Notes: generated by a model not told the origin, from the letters alone. Numbered from the stretch's first letter, positions 28,357 to 39,661 are shown. The stretch: DNA of 64,000 nucleotides from Pseudomonas sp. 8O (GCF_902506495.1 NZ_LR733264.1:1736771-1800770); one strand, 5' to 3'. Program-made: numbers and translations.

Positions 28357-28484
28357 GCGGCTCTCCCGTCTAGAATGACGCGCAGTATATATGCCCACGC
28401 CATCGCACGGGGCAGCGGCCTGCCGCCGATGGCGGGAACTGTGTAATCTGTGCCGCGCACCACCTTCGACCCGGAAGAACAACA

Positions 28485-29549
28485 ATGCTGAAGAAACTGC
28501 TTGCCCTGATCGTCATGCTGCTGGCCGCAGCGGCCAGCTACCTGGCCCTCACCCCCAGCCCGATCGATCCGCTGCCCTGGGATGCCGATCCCGCCCCGGC
28601 GATGACTGGCGCACTGGAGCCCAACGACACCTTGATGAAGGCCGAGCTGTTGGCACGCGGCCAGGTGCATGGACCGGAAGACACCGCCGTCGATAGCCAG
28701 GGCCGGGTATACGCCGGCCTGCATGACGGCCGCATCGTTCGTGTGCTGCAAGATGACAGCCTGGAGACCTTCGCCGACACCGGCGGCCGCCCGCTGGGCA
28801 TGAACTTCGACGCCAGTGGCAACCTGATCGTCGCCGACGCCTACAAGGGCCTGCTGAGCATCGACCCGCAAGGCGCGATCAAGGTGCTGACCACAGAAGC
28901 TGAAGGTTTGCGTTTCGCCTTCACCGACGACCTGGACATCGCCAGCGACGGCACCATCTACTTCAGCGACGCCTCGTCACGCTTCGAACAGCCGGACTAC
29001 CTGCTCGACCTGCTCGAGGCCCGCCCCCATGGGCGCCTGCTCAGCTACAACCCAGCCAGCGGCGAGACCCGTGTGTTGCTGAAAGACCTGTATTTCGCCA
29101 ACGGCGTGGCGCTGTCAGCGAACGAGGACTTCGTGCTGGTCAACGAGACCTATCGCTATCGCATCACCCGTTACTGGCTCAAGGGCGACAAGGCCGGCCA
29201 GCACGACATCTTCATCGACAACCTGCCCGGCCTGCCGGACAACCTGCAGGGTGACCGCAACGGTACCTTCTGGGTGGCGCTGCCGACACCGCGCAAGGCC
29301 GACGCCGACTTCCTCCATCGCCACCCATGGCTCAAGGCGCAACTGGCCAAGCTGCCGCGCGCGCTGTGGCCAAAGGCAATCCCTTACGGCTTCGCCATCG
29401 CCCTCAACGAGAACGGCGAGATCATCCGCAGCCTGCATGACACCAGCGGTACGCACCTGCGCATGGTGACCTCGGTGAAACCGGTAGGCGACTACCTGTA
29501 CTTCGGCAGCCTGGACAACGACCGCATCGGTAAACTGCAGATTCACTGA
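28485..29549 (+). CDS. SMP-30/strictosidine-synthase-like beta-propeller protein
   Basis: 354 residues. An N-terminal hydrophobic segment (LLALIVMLLAAAASYLAL) acts as anchor or signal. A six-bladed propeller follows, with blade motifs HGPEDTAVDSQGRVYAGL, GNLIVADAYKGLL and GTIYFSDASSRF. FANGVALSANEDFVLVNET is characteristic of the strictosidine synthase-like/gluconolactonase group. Bacterial members are probably lactonases or esterases; the substrate is unknown. It is divergent from rnd and convergent with the next gene (42-bp gap). Confidence 0.82.
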   Translation: MLKKLLALIVMLLAAAASYLALTPSPIDPLPWDADPAPAMTGALEPNDTLMKAELLARGQVHGPEDTAVDSQGRVYAGLHDGRIVRVLQDDSLETFADTGGRPLGMNFDASGNLIVADAYKGLLSIDPQGAIKVLTTEAEGLRFAFTDDLDIASDGTIYFSDASSRFEQPDYLLDLLEARPHGRLLSYNPASGETRVLLKDLYFANGVALSANEDFVLVNETYRYRITRYWLKGDKAGQHDIFIDNLPGLPDNLQGDRNGTFWVALPTPRKADADFLHRHPWLKAQLAKLPRALWPKAIPYGFAIALNENGEIIRSLHDTSGTHLRMVTSVKPVGDYLYFGSLDNDRIGKLQIH

Positions 29550-29591
29550 GCAACGCGGTTGCCCAGGTCAGTCACGACCTGGGCAGCCGGC

Positions 29592-30272
29592 TCAGATCTT
29601 CTGGGCAATCCAGATGGTGTGCCGCGTGCCCCGATTGCCATGGGCATACACCTGCACCGCCTCGCCCTTGAAACCGGCCTTGCGCACCTTCTCCGAGAAT
29701 GCCCGGTCGGCGCTGGACGACCACACTGCCAGCATGCCCTTGGGCCTCAGCGCCTTGGCGCACTGACGCAGGCCGTCCATGCTGTACAGCCAGTCATTAC
29801 CCTTCTGGGTCAGCCCTTCGGGGCCGTTATCGACATCCAGCATGATCGCGTCGTAGCACTGCTCGGCGGCCTGCAATACCTTGGCGACGTCCTCCTGGAT
29901 GATCAACGCACGCGGGTCATTCAACGGATAACCGGACTTCGCCCCCAGCGGGCCACGGTTCCACTCGACCACCCCGGGCACCAGCTCGGCCACCGCCACC
30001 TCGGCATCCGCACCCAGATGCTGCAGCGCCGAGGCCAAGGTGAAGCCCATACCCAGACCACCGATCAAGACCCGCACCTGCGGACGGCCGGCAATCTGCT
30101 TGCAGGGAATCGCAGCCAGGGCATCTTCCGAGCCGTGCATACGAGTATTCATCAGTTGCCCGCCATCGCCGCCAGCGATCTTGATGACGAAATCTTCGCC
30201 GTATTCGAAGAGGTTCAACGCACCATTCGTACCCGGGATCGGAGCGGTGTCGAGCAAGACAAAACGTTTCAT
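29592..30272 (-). CDS. Spermidine-synthase-like methyltransferase-fold protein
   Basis: 226 residues. The nucleotide-binding motif VLIGGLGMGFTLASAL is near 71-86. An acidic strand end VAVAELVPGVVEW and the DAIMLDVDNGPEGL motif follow, as in the spermidine synthase fold. It lacks the longer N-terminal domain of true SpeE and may be an aminopropyltransferase-like protein of other function. ATG 30272 begins the conserved MKRFVLLD; a longer frame to 30413 would extend over the gdhA terminator. Confidence 0.75.
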   Translation of the reverse strand: MKRFVLLDTAPIPGTNGALNLFEYGEDFVIKIAGGDGGQLMNTRMHGSEDALAAIPCKQIAGRPQVRVLIGGLGMGFTLASALQHLGADAEVAVAELVPGVVEWNRGPLGAKSGYPLNDPRALIIQEDVAKVLQAAEQCYDAIMLDVDNGPEGLTQKGNDWLYSMDGLRQCAKALRPKGMLAVWSSSADRAFSEKVRKAGFKGEAVQVYAHGNRGTRHTIWIAQKI

Positions 30273-30359
30273 GCAGGGCGAAGGCCTGTGTAGCGAGCGT
30301 GAGGGCACGCAGCATGCCTGAGCCTGAATCGCTCGAGCAACACAGCCCCGCCAGAAACG

Positions 30360-30391
30360 ACGAAGCCCCGTGTTCTCAAACGGGGCTTCGT
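30360..30391 (-). terminator. Terminator-like hairpin after gdhA
   Basis: A perfect 12-bp stem (ACGAAGCCCCGT at 30360-30371; ACGGGGCTTCGT at 30380-30391) with an 8-nt loop lies 54 bp beyond the gdhA stop. On the minus strand a short T-run and pyrimidine-rich stretch follows (TTTCTGG), so it probably ends the gdhA transcript. Confidence 0.75.
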
Positions 30392-30445
30392 GGCCACAGC
30401 GATGCTTTTTCAAACTCGTTACAAGGTCAGAGTTTGAGCCTGGTA

Positions 30446-32107
<1,662 letters not shown>

Positions 32108-32962
32108 ATGCCACTCGCGCAACTGATCAGCACGGAACACCTTAAACAACGCCTGGGACAGGAAAACCTGCTGATCCTGGACTGCCGCTTCGCCCTCGAA
32201 GACCCGGCATATGGCCGTCGCAGCTACCTGGATGGACATATTCCAGGTGCGCATTTCCTCGATCTCGAACAGGACTTGTCCGCGCCAGTGGTCAAGGGCG
32301 TCACCGGTCGTCATCCGCTGCCCGACCCGAGCGCCCTGGTCGAGCGCCTGCGCAGCTGCGGCCTGCGGGCGGACAGCCAGGTGGTGCTGTACGACGATGG
32401 TCCTGGCGCCTTCGCCGCACGCGCCTGGTGGTTGCTGCTATGGCTGGGCAAACGTGAGGGCCTGTACCTGCTCGATGGCGGCCTGAAAGCCTGGCGTGAA
32501 GCCGGCCAGGAACTGACCATGGCGCCACCGAACAACGCCACCGGCGACTTCTCCGCGCACCCCGACAACAGCCTGCTGCTGACTGCCGATCATCTGGCCC
32601 AGCGTTTGGGCAACCCGGACCTGACACTGATCGACGCGCGGGCACTGCCGCGCTTTCGTGGCGAGGTCGAGCCGCTCGACCCGATCGCCGGACACATTCC
32701 CGGCGCACAGTGCGCGGCATTCACCGACAACCTGGGTTCCGATGGCCGCTTCCTTCCGGCAGAGGCACTGCGCGAGCGCTTCGACGATCTGCGCGGCGAG
32801 CGCCCAGTGAACAATCTGGTGGCTTACTGCGGCTCCGGTGTCACGGCCTGCCACAACCTGTTCGCCATGAGCCTCGCTGGTTACCCGCTGGCACCGCTCT
32901 ACGCCGGTTCCTGGAGCGAGTGGATCACCGATCCGGCACGGCCGATTGCCACTGGCGACTGA
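32108..32962 (+). CDS. sseA: Thiosulfate/3-mercaptopyruvate sulfurtransferase, two rhodanese domains
   Basis: 284 residues. An inactive N-terminal rhodanese domain (about 1-135; DGHIPGAHFLDLEQDLS) precedes a catalytic C-terminal one (about 150-280). The active loop CGSGVTACHN follows VAY near residue 240. CG(S/T)GVT is typical of mercaptopyruvate-type enzymes, so that donor is favoured over thiosulfate by inference. No signal peptide is seen. AGGAGG precedes the start. It appears monocistronic. Confidence 0.88.
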   Translation: MPLAQLISTEHLKQRLGQENLLILDCRFALEDPAYGRRSYLDGHIPGAHFLDLEQDLSAPVVKGVTGRHPLPDPSALVERLRSCGLRADSQVVLYDDGPGAFAARAWWLLLWLGKREGLYLLDGGLKAWREAGQELTMAPPNNATGDFSAHPDNSLLLTADHLAQRLGNPDLTLIDARALPRFRGEVEPLDPIAGHIPGAQCAAFTDNLGSDGRFLPAEALRERFDDLRGERPVNNLVAYCGSGVTACHNLFAMSLAGYPLAPLYAGSWSEWITDPARPIATGD

Positions 32963-33162
32963 CCGGTGGTTTCTAAGCACTAATCGAAATATGCCCAATA
33001 ACTCAGATCTGGAATCAATTTAAAAACAGTCCTTTACGGCTGAAATATCGCACTAGACTTGAAAATGAGCGGCTAACCCTGCTCCCGGTGGGGCCTTTAT
33101 CGAAAAACCACTAGAAAAGCTGCCATGCGCCCGGCCCCACCGGTACCCTCTGCGAGGATGCC

Positions 33163-33642
33163 ATGGGAATTGCCGCCTGCGATCTCAGCCAACATGTAAT
33201 CCGCCCTACCCTGCTCTATCTCGAACGCCATAGCGCCACGGCCGAAGCACTGCTGCTGGGGGCTGCGGCCTGTCAGTCGGCACTGGGCAGCGCGCTGGAT
33301 ACCCCGCAAGGTCACGGCCTGTATCGCATCAGCGAACAGCGCCACCAGATACTCTGGGACCAGCATCTGGCATTCGATCCGCAGCTTGCCAGCCGTGTGC
33401 GCGGTCTCGCCAGCCAGCACGCCTTTCTTGAAGCGCCACACGTGGAGCTGACGGTCAACCTGCGCTATGCCACAGCCATTGCCTGGCTACTGGTCGAAAG
33501 CGAGAAACTCGAGTTGCCAGCCGCCGACGACCTGCTGGCCCTGGGCCGAATCTGGTGCAAGGTTTTTCAGCCACAGGCTCGTCAGGATGACTTTCTCGAT
33601 GCCTGGCAACGCTGCGTCGAGCCCGTCAGCCAGGTAGCCTGA
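33163..33642 (+). CDS. Hypothetical protein, possibly lysozyme-like fold
   Basis: 159 residues without signal peptide or membrane segment. The N-terminal segment LLYLERHSATAEALLLGAAACQSALGS, followed by GHGLYRISEQRHQILWDQHL, resembles from memory the small phage-associated lysozyme-superfamily proteins in which a Glu-Ser pair starts the active helix. Here the corresponding residues are Gln-Ser. The family is not certain. No other phage genes are near. About 200 bp of relatively AT-rich DNA without visible genes precedes it. Confidence 0.6.
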   Translation: MGIAACDLSQHVIRPTLLYLERHSATAEALLLGAAACQSALGSALDTPQGHGLYRISEQRHQILWDQHLAFDPQLASRVRGLASQHAFLEAPHVELTVNLRYATAIAWLLVESEKLELPAADDLLALGRIWCKVFQPQARQDDFLDAWQRCVEPVSQVA

Positions 33643-33792
33643 CCGAATCGTCAGAAAAATCAGCGTGGAAAATCCACGCATTATCAAAACAATTGTCCGA
33701 CAATCCGCTCTATTTCGGGAACTTCAGCGTCTTGGCAGGGGTCAGGAAAAACTGTAGCGTGCGCCCCCTCGCCTCACCACAGGAGCTTCCCC

Positions 33793-35052
33793 GTGAGCAA
33801 ACGTCTTCTCAAGACCGGTCTTGCCATCGCCATCACCGCCACCTCGAGCCATGGTTTCGCCAGCGGCTTCGCCCTCAACGAACAGAGCATTTCCGGCATG
33901 GGCACCTCCTTCGCCGGGCGCTCATCATCCGCCGACGACGCCAGCACCGTGTTCGGCAACCCCGCCGGCATGGCGCGCCTCAAGCGCGAAGAAGTGTATG
34001 CAGGGGCAGCGGCGATTCATGCCAAGAGCGATATCGACCGAGTCAGTGCCCGCTCTCCGGCCGGCTCGATCAGCGGCGGCAACGACGGCGATATGGTGCC
34101 GACCACTGGCGTACCCATGGGCTACTACGTCAAACCGCTGGACGACAAGGTCGCCTTCGGTATCGGCGTCTACGTGCCCTTTGGCCTGATGACCGACTAC
34201 GAGAGCAGCTTTCAGGGCCGCTACTACGCCGACAAGAGCTATGTGCGGGTGATCACCGTGCAGCCGACCCTGAGCTATCGCTTCAACGACAAGCTGTCGG
34301 TGGGTTTCGGCCCGACCTTCAATCACATCGAAGGGGAACTGACCTCCTCGCTGTTCACGCCGCTCGGCGATGGCAAGGTGAAGGTCAAGGGTGATGACGT
34401 AGCGGTCGGCTTCAACGCCGGCGTGCTCTACGAGTTCACCCCACAGACCCGCGCCGGCCTGACCTACCACTCGCGCGTCAAGTACGAGCTGGAGGGCGAC
34501 ACCCGTGTCGAAGCGTCGCCGCTGGCCGGCATCGCAGGCAAGTACGACGCCAACCTGGACCTGACCACGCCCGAGTCGGTGGACATGTCCATCACTCACG
34601 ATCTGAGCGATGCGCTGACGCTGTATGTCGGCAGCACCTGGACGCGCTGGAGCCGCTTCAAGGAAATCCGCGTGGAGAACGACTCTGCAACGCTGCCGGC
34701 CAACCTCTCCACCATCGTCGAAGAGCAGAACTGGCACGACACCTGGGCCCATGCGGTCGGCCTGTCGTACAAGGTCAGCCCGCAGTGGACGCTGCGCACC
34801 GGTATCGCCATCGACCAATCGCCGACCAACAACGTCGATCGCTCGCCGCGCGTGCCCTCCGGTGACCGCACCATCTTCAGCGTCGGCGCCGGCTGGAGCC
34901 CCAACCAGGACATGACCATCGACGTGGCCTACTCCTACCTGCAGGAAGAGTCGGTGGACGTGAACCACGTCAGCGCTACCCGTGGCACCTACCGTGCGCG
35001 CTACAAGAACAGCGCTCACGGCCTGGGGGCTTCACTCAGCTACCGCTTCTAA
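33793..35052 (+). CDS. FadL/OmpP1/TodX-family outer-membrane transport protein
   Basis: 419 residues. A signal peptide ends near SHGFA. The FadL-type N-terminal hatch follows directly (SGFALNEQSISGMGTSFAGR, then ASTVFGNPAGMARL). A 14-strand barrel ends YKNSAHGLGASLSYRF with C-terminal Phe. These proteins take up hydrophobic molecules such as long-chain fatty acids or aromatic hydrocarbons. It lies upstream of a two-component system and a lipase operon, so a lipolysis-product uptake role is plausible but not proved. Confidence 0.9.
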   Translation: MSKRLLKTGLAIAITATSSHGFASGFALNEQSISGMGTSFAGRSSSADDASTVFGNPAGMARLKREEVYAGAAAIHAKSDIDRVSARSPAGSISGGNDGDMVPTTGVPMGYYVKPLDDKVAFGIGVYVPFGLMTDYESSFQGRYYADKSYVRVITVQPTLSYRFNDKLSVGFGPTFNHIEGELTSSLFTPLGDGKVKVKGDDVAVGFNAGVLYEFTPQTRAGLTYHSRVKYELEGDTRVEASPLAGIAGKYDANLDLTTPESVDMSITHDLSDALTLYVGSTWTRWSRFKEIRVENDSATLPANLSTIVEEQNWHDTWAHAVGLSYKVSPQWTLRTGIAIDQSPTNNVDRSPRVPSGDRTIFSVGAGWSPNQDMTIDVAYSYLQEESVDVNHVSATRGTYRARYKNSAHGLGASLSYRF

Positions 35053-35115
35053 TCGAGAAGCGGCATTGGCTAAACTCACGCGGCAGAACAACAATAAAAG
35101 CCGCGTGAGAACGTC

Positions 35116-35727
35116 ATGACTGCCCTCTGCACTACCCTGCCCGACAATCTTCGCCTGCTGCTGGTCGACGACCACCGCATCTTCCTCGACGGCCTTTCCC
35201 TGGCCTTGTCGCCACTGAGCCAGAACCTGCAGATCCACACCGCGCACAGCGCTGCAGAAGCAGAACAGTGTCTACGCCAGCATGGCTACGACCTGATCCT
35301 GCTCGACCTGCGCCTGCCTGACGAACCTGGCATCGAGCTGCTGCAGCGCTGGCTGGCGCGCGGTGAGAGCACGCCGGTGGCGATTCTCAGCGCCAGTGAT
35401 TCCGCGCTGGAGGCACAAGCGGCGCTGGCCGCTGGCGCACTCGGCTTCATCCCCAAGAGCTCCGATGGAAACGCCCTGCGCCAGGCGGTGACCCGCGTCT
35501 TGCTGGGTGAAACCCTGCCGGCGCCAAGCAGCGCCTCACCGCTGACGCCCAGGCAGTTGGAGATTCTCCAGTTATTGGCAGAAGGCTTGCCGAACAAGGC
35601 CATCAGCCGCGAGCTGGGCCTGGCCGAAGACACGGTGAAAACTCACCTCAAGGCACTGTTCGAAACCTTCGCCGTGCATACCCGCACCGCCTGCGTCAGC
35701 GCCGCCCGTCAGCGCGGCTGGCTGTGA
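35116..35727 (+). CDS. LuxR/NarL-family response regulator
   Basis: 203 residues. The receiver domain contains the acidic pair VDDH, phospho-acceptor Asp in LILLDLRLPDEPG (near residue 60), and Lys in FIPKSSDG. A C-terminal LuxR helix-turn-helix follows (LTPRQLEILQLLAEGLPNKA, then ISRELGLAEDTVKTHL). Its stop codon directly abuts the stop of the convergent hybrid kinase (TGATCA at 35725-35730), which makes the two a likely cognate pair. The targets are unknown; the lipase operon next door is the obvious candidate. Confidence 0.9.
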   Translation: MTALCTTLPDNLRLLLVDDHRIFLDGLSLALSPLSQNLQIHTAHSAAEAEQCLRQHGYDLILLDLRLPDEPGIELLQRWLARGESTPVAILSASDSALEAQAALAAGALGFIPKSSDGNALRQAVTRVLLGETLPAPSSASPLTPRQLEILQLLAEGLPNKAISRELGLAEDTVKTHLKALFETFAVHTRTACVSAARQRGWL

Positions 35728-37485
35728 TCAGTTGAGTGCCTGGCGCACTTGCAACTGAGTGGCCAGCACCTGACGCAAACGCGCCGGCAACAAGGGCTTG
35801 CCCAGGGGAATGACGTGCGCCGGCAGACAGCGTTCATGCAGTTCCGGGCTCAGATCAGCAGTGATCAGCAACGCCGGCAACATCTGCCCTGCCGCCTCGC
35901 GCAGTCGCTCGATGGCCTGCAGCCCGTCGCCCCGCTCGGCTAACCGATAGTCGCTGATCAGCAACTGCGGCACCTCCTGACGCAGCGCCTGCAGCGCACC
36001 GGCCAGATCGGCGCAGACCTGCACCTGGCAACCCCAGCGACGCAGCAAGCCGGCCATTGCTTCGCGCCCGGTGGCATCGTCTTCGAGCAACAGCACGCGC
36101 CCGCGCAATGCCAGCGCAGCATCGACACGTGACGCCGGCGCCGATACCTCAGCCAATGGCAGGCGCAGGACGAAACGCGCACCGGCGTCAGGTCGGGAAT
36201 GCAGCCGCAGGGGATGCTCCAGCACCTCAGCCAGCTGCCGCACGATGGCCAGGCCGAGACCGAGCCCACGCTCGGCATTGCGCCCGGGATTGTCCAACTG
36301 ACGAAACTCCTCGAACACCAACGCCTGCTCCGCCTCGCTGAGACCGCGGCCATCGTCCGCCACCTCCAGCACGATCTCGTCGCCATCACGCCGCGCACTC
36401 AGCTTCAGGTGCCGCGCCTGTGCGTGTAGCAGCGCATTGTTCAGCAGATTGCGCAGCAGTCGCTCCAGCAGCAGTGGATCGCTGTACACCCCGCACTCGT
36501 CACAGTGCAGCTCAAGTTGCAGCCCCTGTTGCTGCGCCTCCGGGGCCACTTCGACAATCAACCGCTCGAGCAATGGGCGCAGGGCGAACGCATGGGGCCT
36601 GGCCTGCACGCCACCGGGCAAGGTCAGGCGGGTGTAGTCGAGCAACGATTGCAACAGACGCCCCAGCTGCTCTACCGAAGCGGCCAGACGCGCGCTGATG
36701 CGCCGAGTCTGCTGGTCACCGCCCTGCTCCACCAGGTGTTCAGCGTACAACCCCATGGCGTTGAGCGGCTGACGCAGGTCGTGACTGGCAGCCGCCAGCA
36801 GGCGCAACTTGCGTGCGTCATCGGCTTCGGCGCGCTGGCGCGCCAGGTCGAGCAAGCGCAGGTTCAACCAGGCACCACGTTGCCCGTGCTCCTGCATGTA
36901 GGCGCCCACGCTGCCGATCAGGTTGGCGCAGAACAGAAACAGGCCCTGATAGGCCAGTTCGCCGCCGGTTTCACCGAACAGCACGCCCATGCCGATGAAG
37001 AGCAGGCAGAAGCTCCAGCTGCACAGGCTGATCGCACGAAACGACAGCCCCAGCAGGGCGTAACCGAACAGCAGGATGAGAAACAGGCCGTCGTAGGGCA
37101 TCGCCACGCCCTGCTGCCAGCACAGGTGCACGATCAGCGCGACGCTGAAACCGTTGACCCAGTAGGCTGCGGCGTAGGCCAACGGCACCCTGGCAGGCGG
37201 CACATCGCGGCGTCGACAGTAGAAAAAGGACAGCACCACCGCGGCCAGCGCCAGCAGGCGCAACGGTAACACCGAGAGACTGACCGTCAGCGGCATCAGC
37301 AGAAAATCCAGCAGCGCATAGATGAGCTGAAACAAGGCGGCGGTAGGCGCGATCAGGGGCAGACGTCGAAGAATGCGCTGCACCCGATGCTCGGCAAACC
37401 CCGCCTCCAGCTCGACGACGAAACGCAGCGAGCGATAGCCTCGGCGCTGCTGGGCCAACAGCAGGCGCTCGCTCATGGGGGGCAT
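35728..37485 (-). CDS. Hybrid sensor histidine kinase with C-terminal receiver
   Basis: 585 residues. There are five to seven membrane segments (about 40-195), a HisKA domain with phospho-acceptor His in ASHDLRQPLNAM (near 233), and an HATPase domain with NLLNNALLHA, DDGRGLS and GLGLGLAIVRQL. A C-terminal receiver has Asp in LLISDYRLAERGDG. No periplasmic sensor domain is obvious, so sensing is probably through the membrane part. It starts 3 bp after the lipase foldase gene, suggesting co-transcription with lipase. ATG 37485 or 37476 may be the start. Confidence 0.9.
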   Translation of the reverse strand: MPPMSERLLLAQQRRGYRSLRFVVELEAGFAEHRVQRILRRLPLIAPTAALFQLIYALLDFLLMPLTVSLSVLPLRLLALAAVVLSFFYCRRRDVPPARVPLAYAAAYWVNGFSVALIVHLCWQQGVAMPYDGLFLILLFGYALLGLSFRAISLCSWSFCLLFIGMGVLFGETGGELAYQGLFLFCANLIGSVGAYMQEHGQRGAWLNLRLLDLARQRAEADDARKLRLLAAASHDLRQPLNAMGLYAEHLVEQGGDQQTRRISARLAASVEQLGRLLQSLLDYTRLTLPGGVQARPHAFALRPLLERLIVEVAPEAQQQGLQLELHCDECGVYSDPLLLERLLRNLLNNALLHAQARHLKLSARRDGDEIVLEVADDGRGLSEAEQALVFEEFRQLDNPGRNAERGLGLGLAIVRQLAEVLEHPLRLHSRPDAGARFVLRLPLAEVSAPASRVDAALALRGRVLLLEDDATGREAMAGLLRRWGCQVQVCADLAGALQALRQEVPQLLISDYRLAERGDGLQAIERLREAAGQMLPALLITADLSPELHERCLPAHVIPLGKPLLPARLRQVLATQLQVRQALN

Positions 37486-37488
37486 CCG

Positions 37489-38547
37489 TCAGGGGTCGAG
37501 CGGCTCCGGCTGCTTCGCGGCAATGGCGTCATAGGTTTCCACACGGTGTCGGTCTTCACTGCTGAACAGCCGCTCGCGCAGCTGCCGCTGCATTTGCTCG
37601 CCATCTACCTCGCTCAGCCCCCGACCTTGCAGGCTGGCCAACTCATTGCGATAGGCCTGGTAATGCTGCTGCCAGTCGCGCTCGCGACGCTGCTCATCGA
37701 GCAGGCGCTGCACGGTGTCCGGATCATAGGTCATCGCCAGGAACTCGCGCACCTGTTGCTCGTCCGCACCATCACGCCAGAGTTGCTCGCTGCGCTGCAG
37801 TTGCTCCAGGGCCAGCTGCTGGCGTTGCTCGCTTGCTCGCAGCGCATCGGGCAGACGCTCACGCAACTGTTCGAGCATCTGCGTGCGCTGCGCCTCGCCG
37901 AGGTCATCACGCTGCTGCACTGCCAGGCTATCGAGGGTGTAACGGGCATAGGCCTGTTCGGCGCCGAACAGCGCTTCCTGCGCAGTGGCAGAAAAATGTA
38001 CGCGGCGCAGCTCGTCCAAACGCGCGAAAGCCGACTGCAGGGCCTGCAGCTGAGCCTGCGGTTCGACCTGCTGCCGAGCATCCAGCGGCTGCTGCATCAG
38101 CGCCATGCTGGCGCGCTTGTAGTCCAGGTAATCACCCAGCAGGCTGATCATCTGCCCAAGCGCCGGTTCCGGCAGACGCCGTCTTGCATCAGCCAATAAC
38201 GCCTCGATCACCGCATCGAGCCCGGAATGATCGACCGCGCTGAGGAAGTAATCGAAGTAATCGCGAACCGCCAGATCCAGCAGCAGATTGCCGGCCGCGT
38301 CGGTACGCAGCTGGCCATCCACCTCGGTACCGGCCAGGCTGGGCAAGGTCATGGCTATTGCCGGTTGCGCCTCGGCGGGCGCCTTGGCGGCGGAAGCCGA
38401 AACCTGCTCGATCGACGACTGCCGTGACGGTACGGCGACAGTGGCAGCAGGCTGTACTTCAGGCACTGCAGGCGGCCAACGCCAGTACAGGGTCAGGCCG
38501 CCAGCCAGCAACACGGCAACCAGGGAAAGACCGAAGAATCTGGACAT
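37489..38547 (-). CDS. Lipase-specific foldase (lipase chaperone, Lif)
   Basis: 352 residues. An N-terminal membrane anchor (FFGLSLVAVLLAGGLTLYW) is followed by a variable Ala/Pro linker. The Lif domain contains VRDYFDYFLSA, which corresponds to the family's RxxFDYxLSA motif. The remainder is a long alpha-helical, Arg/Gln/Glu-rich scaffold that wraps around the lipase in the periplasm. It lies 42 bp downstream of the lipase gene on the same strand, the standard lipase-foldase operon. Confidence 0.93.
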   Translation of the reverse strand: MSRFFGLSLVAVLLAGGLTLYWRWPPAVPEVQPAATVAVPSRQSSIEQVSASAAKAPAEAQPAIAMTLPSLAGTEVDGQLRTDAAGNLLLDLAVRDYFDYFLSAVDHSGLDAVIEALLADARRRLPEPALGQMISLLGDYLDYKRASMALMQQPLDARQQVEPQAQLQALQSAFARLDELRRVHFSATAQEALFGAEQAYARYTLDSLAVQQRDDLGEAQRTQMLEQLRERLPDALRASEQRQQLALEQLQRSEQLWRDGADEQQVREFLAMTYDPDTVQRLLDEQRRERDWQQHYQAYRNELASLQGRGLSEVDGEQMQRQLRERLFSSEDRHRVETYDAIAAKQPEPLDP

Positions 38548-38589
38548 GCGACCTCACTGCGGCGAGTTGCCCCGCCGCGCTCATCAGGA

Positions 38590-39516
38590 TCAGACGCCCT
38601 TGTTCTTCAGGCGATTGGCATGCTGGCGATACAGCGATACCGGCTCGGTCCAGCCGCGAATACCGAACAGGTGGTTGATCGCATCGACGTGATTCATGTT
38701 GTAGCTGTCGCCGATCACCTGACCCAGATAGGTGGAGCAGACGCCTACCAGGCCGTCGTTCTTCTCGCTGCCGAACACCAGGCCAGTGAAGGCCAGGAAG
38801 GGATCGGCCGCGTCGAGCACGTTGGTATAGGCGGCATTACCGGTCCAGGAGTAATAGCGGATGCTGTGCCCGCGCACGCTGTGCACCTCGCTGGACTTGG
38901 CGCAGTAGCTGCTGGTGTTGACGCCCCACGGGTGGCGACTGTTCAGCGCATTGGTGCCTGCGGTGGTCAGGGTGCCCAGCGCGTTGATGCCGTTTTGCGG
39001 GTTGCTCGACCCGGACAACAGATTGATCACCGCACCAAGGGCGTTGGCGATGGCATTGGCGCCGCCTTCGATACCACTGCCTGGCGGTAGCACGCCGCGC
39101 ACCACGTCAGCGACCTTGGAGCCCTTGTTGACACCATTGATCGAGGTCACCGAGGCCACCAGATCCGGTCGCAGCGAAGCCGCCACGCGTGATGTCGGCG
39201 AGCCCTGACTGTGGCCGATCAGGTTGACCTTGCCACCACCGGCTGTAGCCCAGGGCACGATCTGCCGGGCCAGCTCGGCGCCGCGCTGCTCGCTGTCATT
39301 GAAGGCAGCGACACTGGCGACGTGTACCCGGGCGCCATCGCGCTCGAGGTTCCAGGGAATGGTATGGAAGTAATTGACCAGCCCGCCGATGGTATTGAAT
39401 CCGGTCACGCCGTGTACCAGCACGATCGGATATCGGGTCTTGGTGTAGTTGGCCTGGGCATCGACGGCACCAAGCAGAGCGAGTGTTGCAAGGGCAGTTG
39501 TATAGACGCGACGCAT
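38590..39516 (-). CDS. lipA: Secreted triacylglycerol lipase (family I, foldase-dependent)
   Basis: 308 residues. A signal peptide is cleaved near [11 protein letters not shown]. The nucleophile elbow is GHSQG (Ser103), with Asp in SEKNDGLVG and His in [11 protein letters not shown] completing the triad. Two cysteines (SSYCAKSS and VGVCSTYLG) fit the conserved disulfide. LVHGVTGFN forms the oxyanion region. Export is expected by Sec and then type II secretion after folding by Lif. ATG 39516 begins the signal peptide. It is the first gene of an apparent lipA-lif-kinase operon. Confidence 0.93.
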   Translation of the reverse strand: MRRVYTTALATLALLGAVDAQANYTKTRYPIVLVHGVTGFNTIGGLVNYFHTIPWNLERDGARVHVASVAAFNDSEQRGAELARQIVPWATAGGGKVNLIGHSQGSPTSRVAASLRPDLVASVTSINGVNKGSKVADVVRGVLPPGSGIEGGANAIANALGAVINLLSGSSNPQNGINALGTLTTAGTNALNSRHPWGVNTSSYCAKSSEVHSVRGHSIRYYSWTGNAAYTNVLDAADPFLAFTGLVFGSEKNDGLVGVCSTYLGQVIGDSYNMNHVDAINHLFGIRGWTEPVSLYRQHANRLKNKGV

Positions 39517-39661
39517 GGGTGCCTCCTTATTGTTCTTGTGGGCACGCCGGTTGAACTGCGTCCGGCGCCTGGCCAGTCTAGGCAGGCAGACGGACACGGC
39601 CCATCGCCCAGATGGGTGAAGGGCCGTGAAGCGAAAAGGCTCAGAGCCTGTTCAGAGAATC

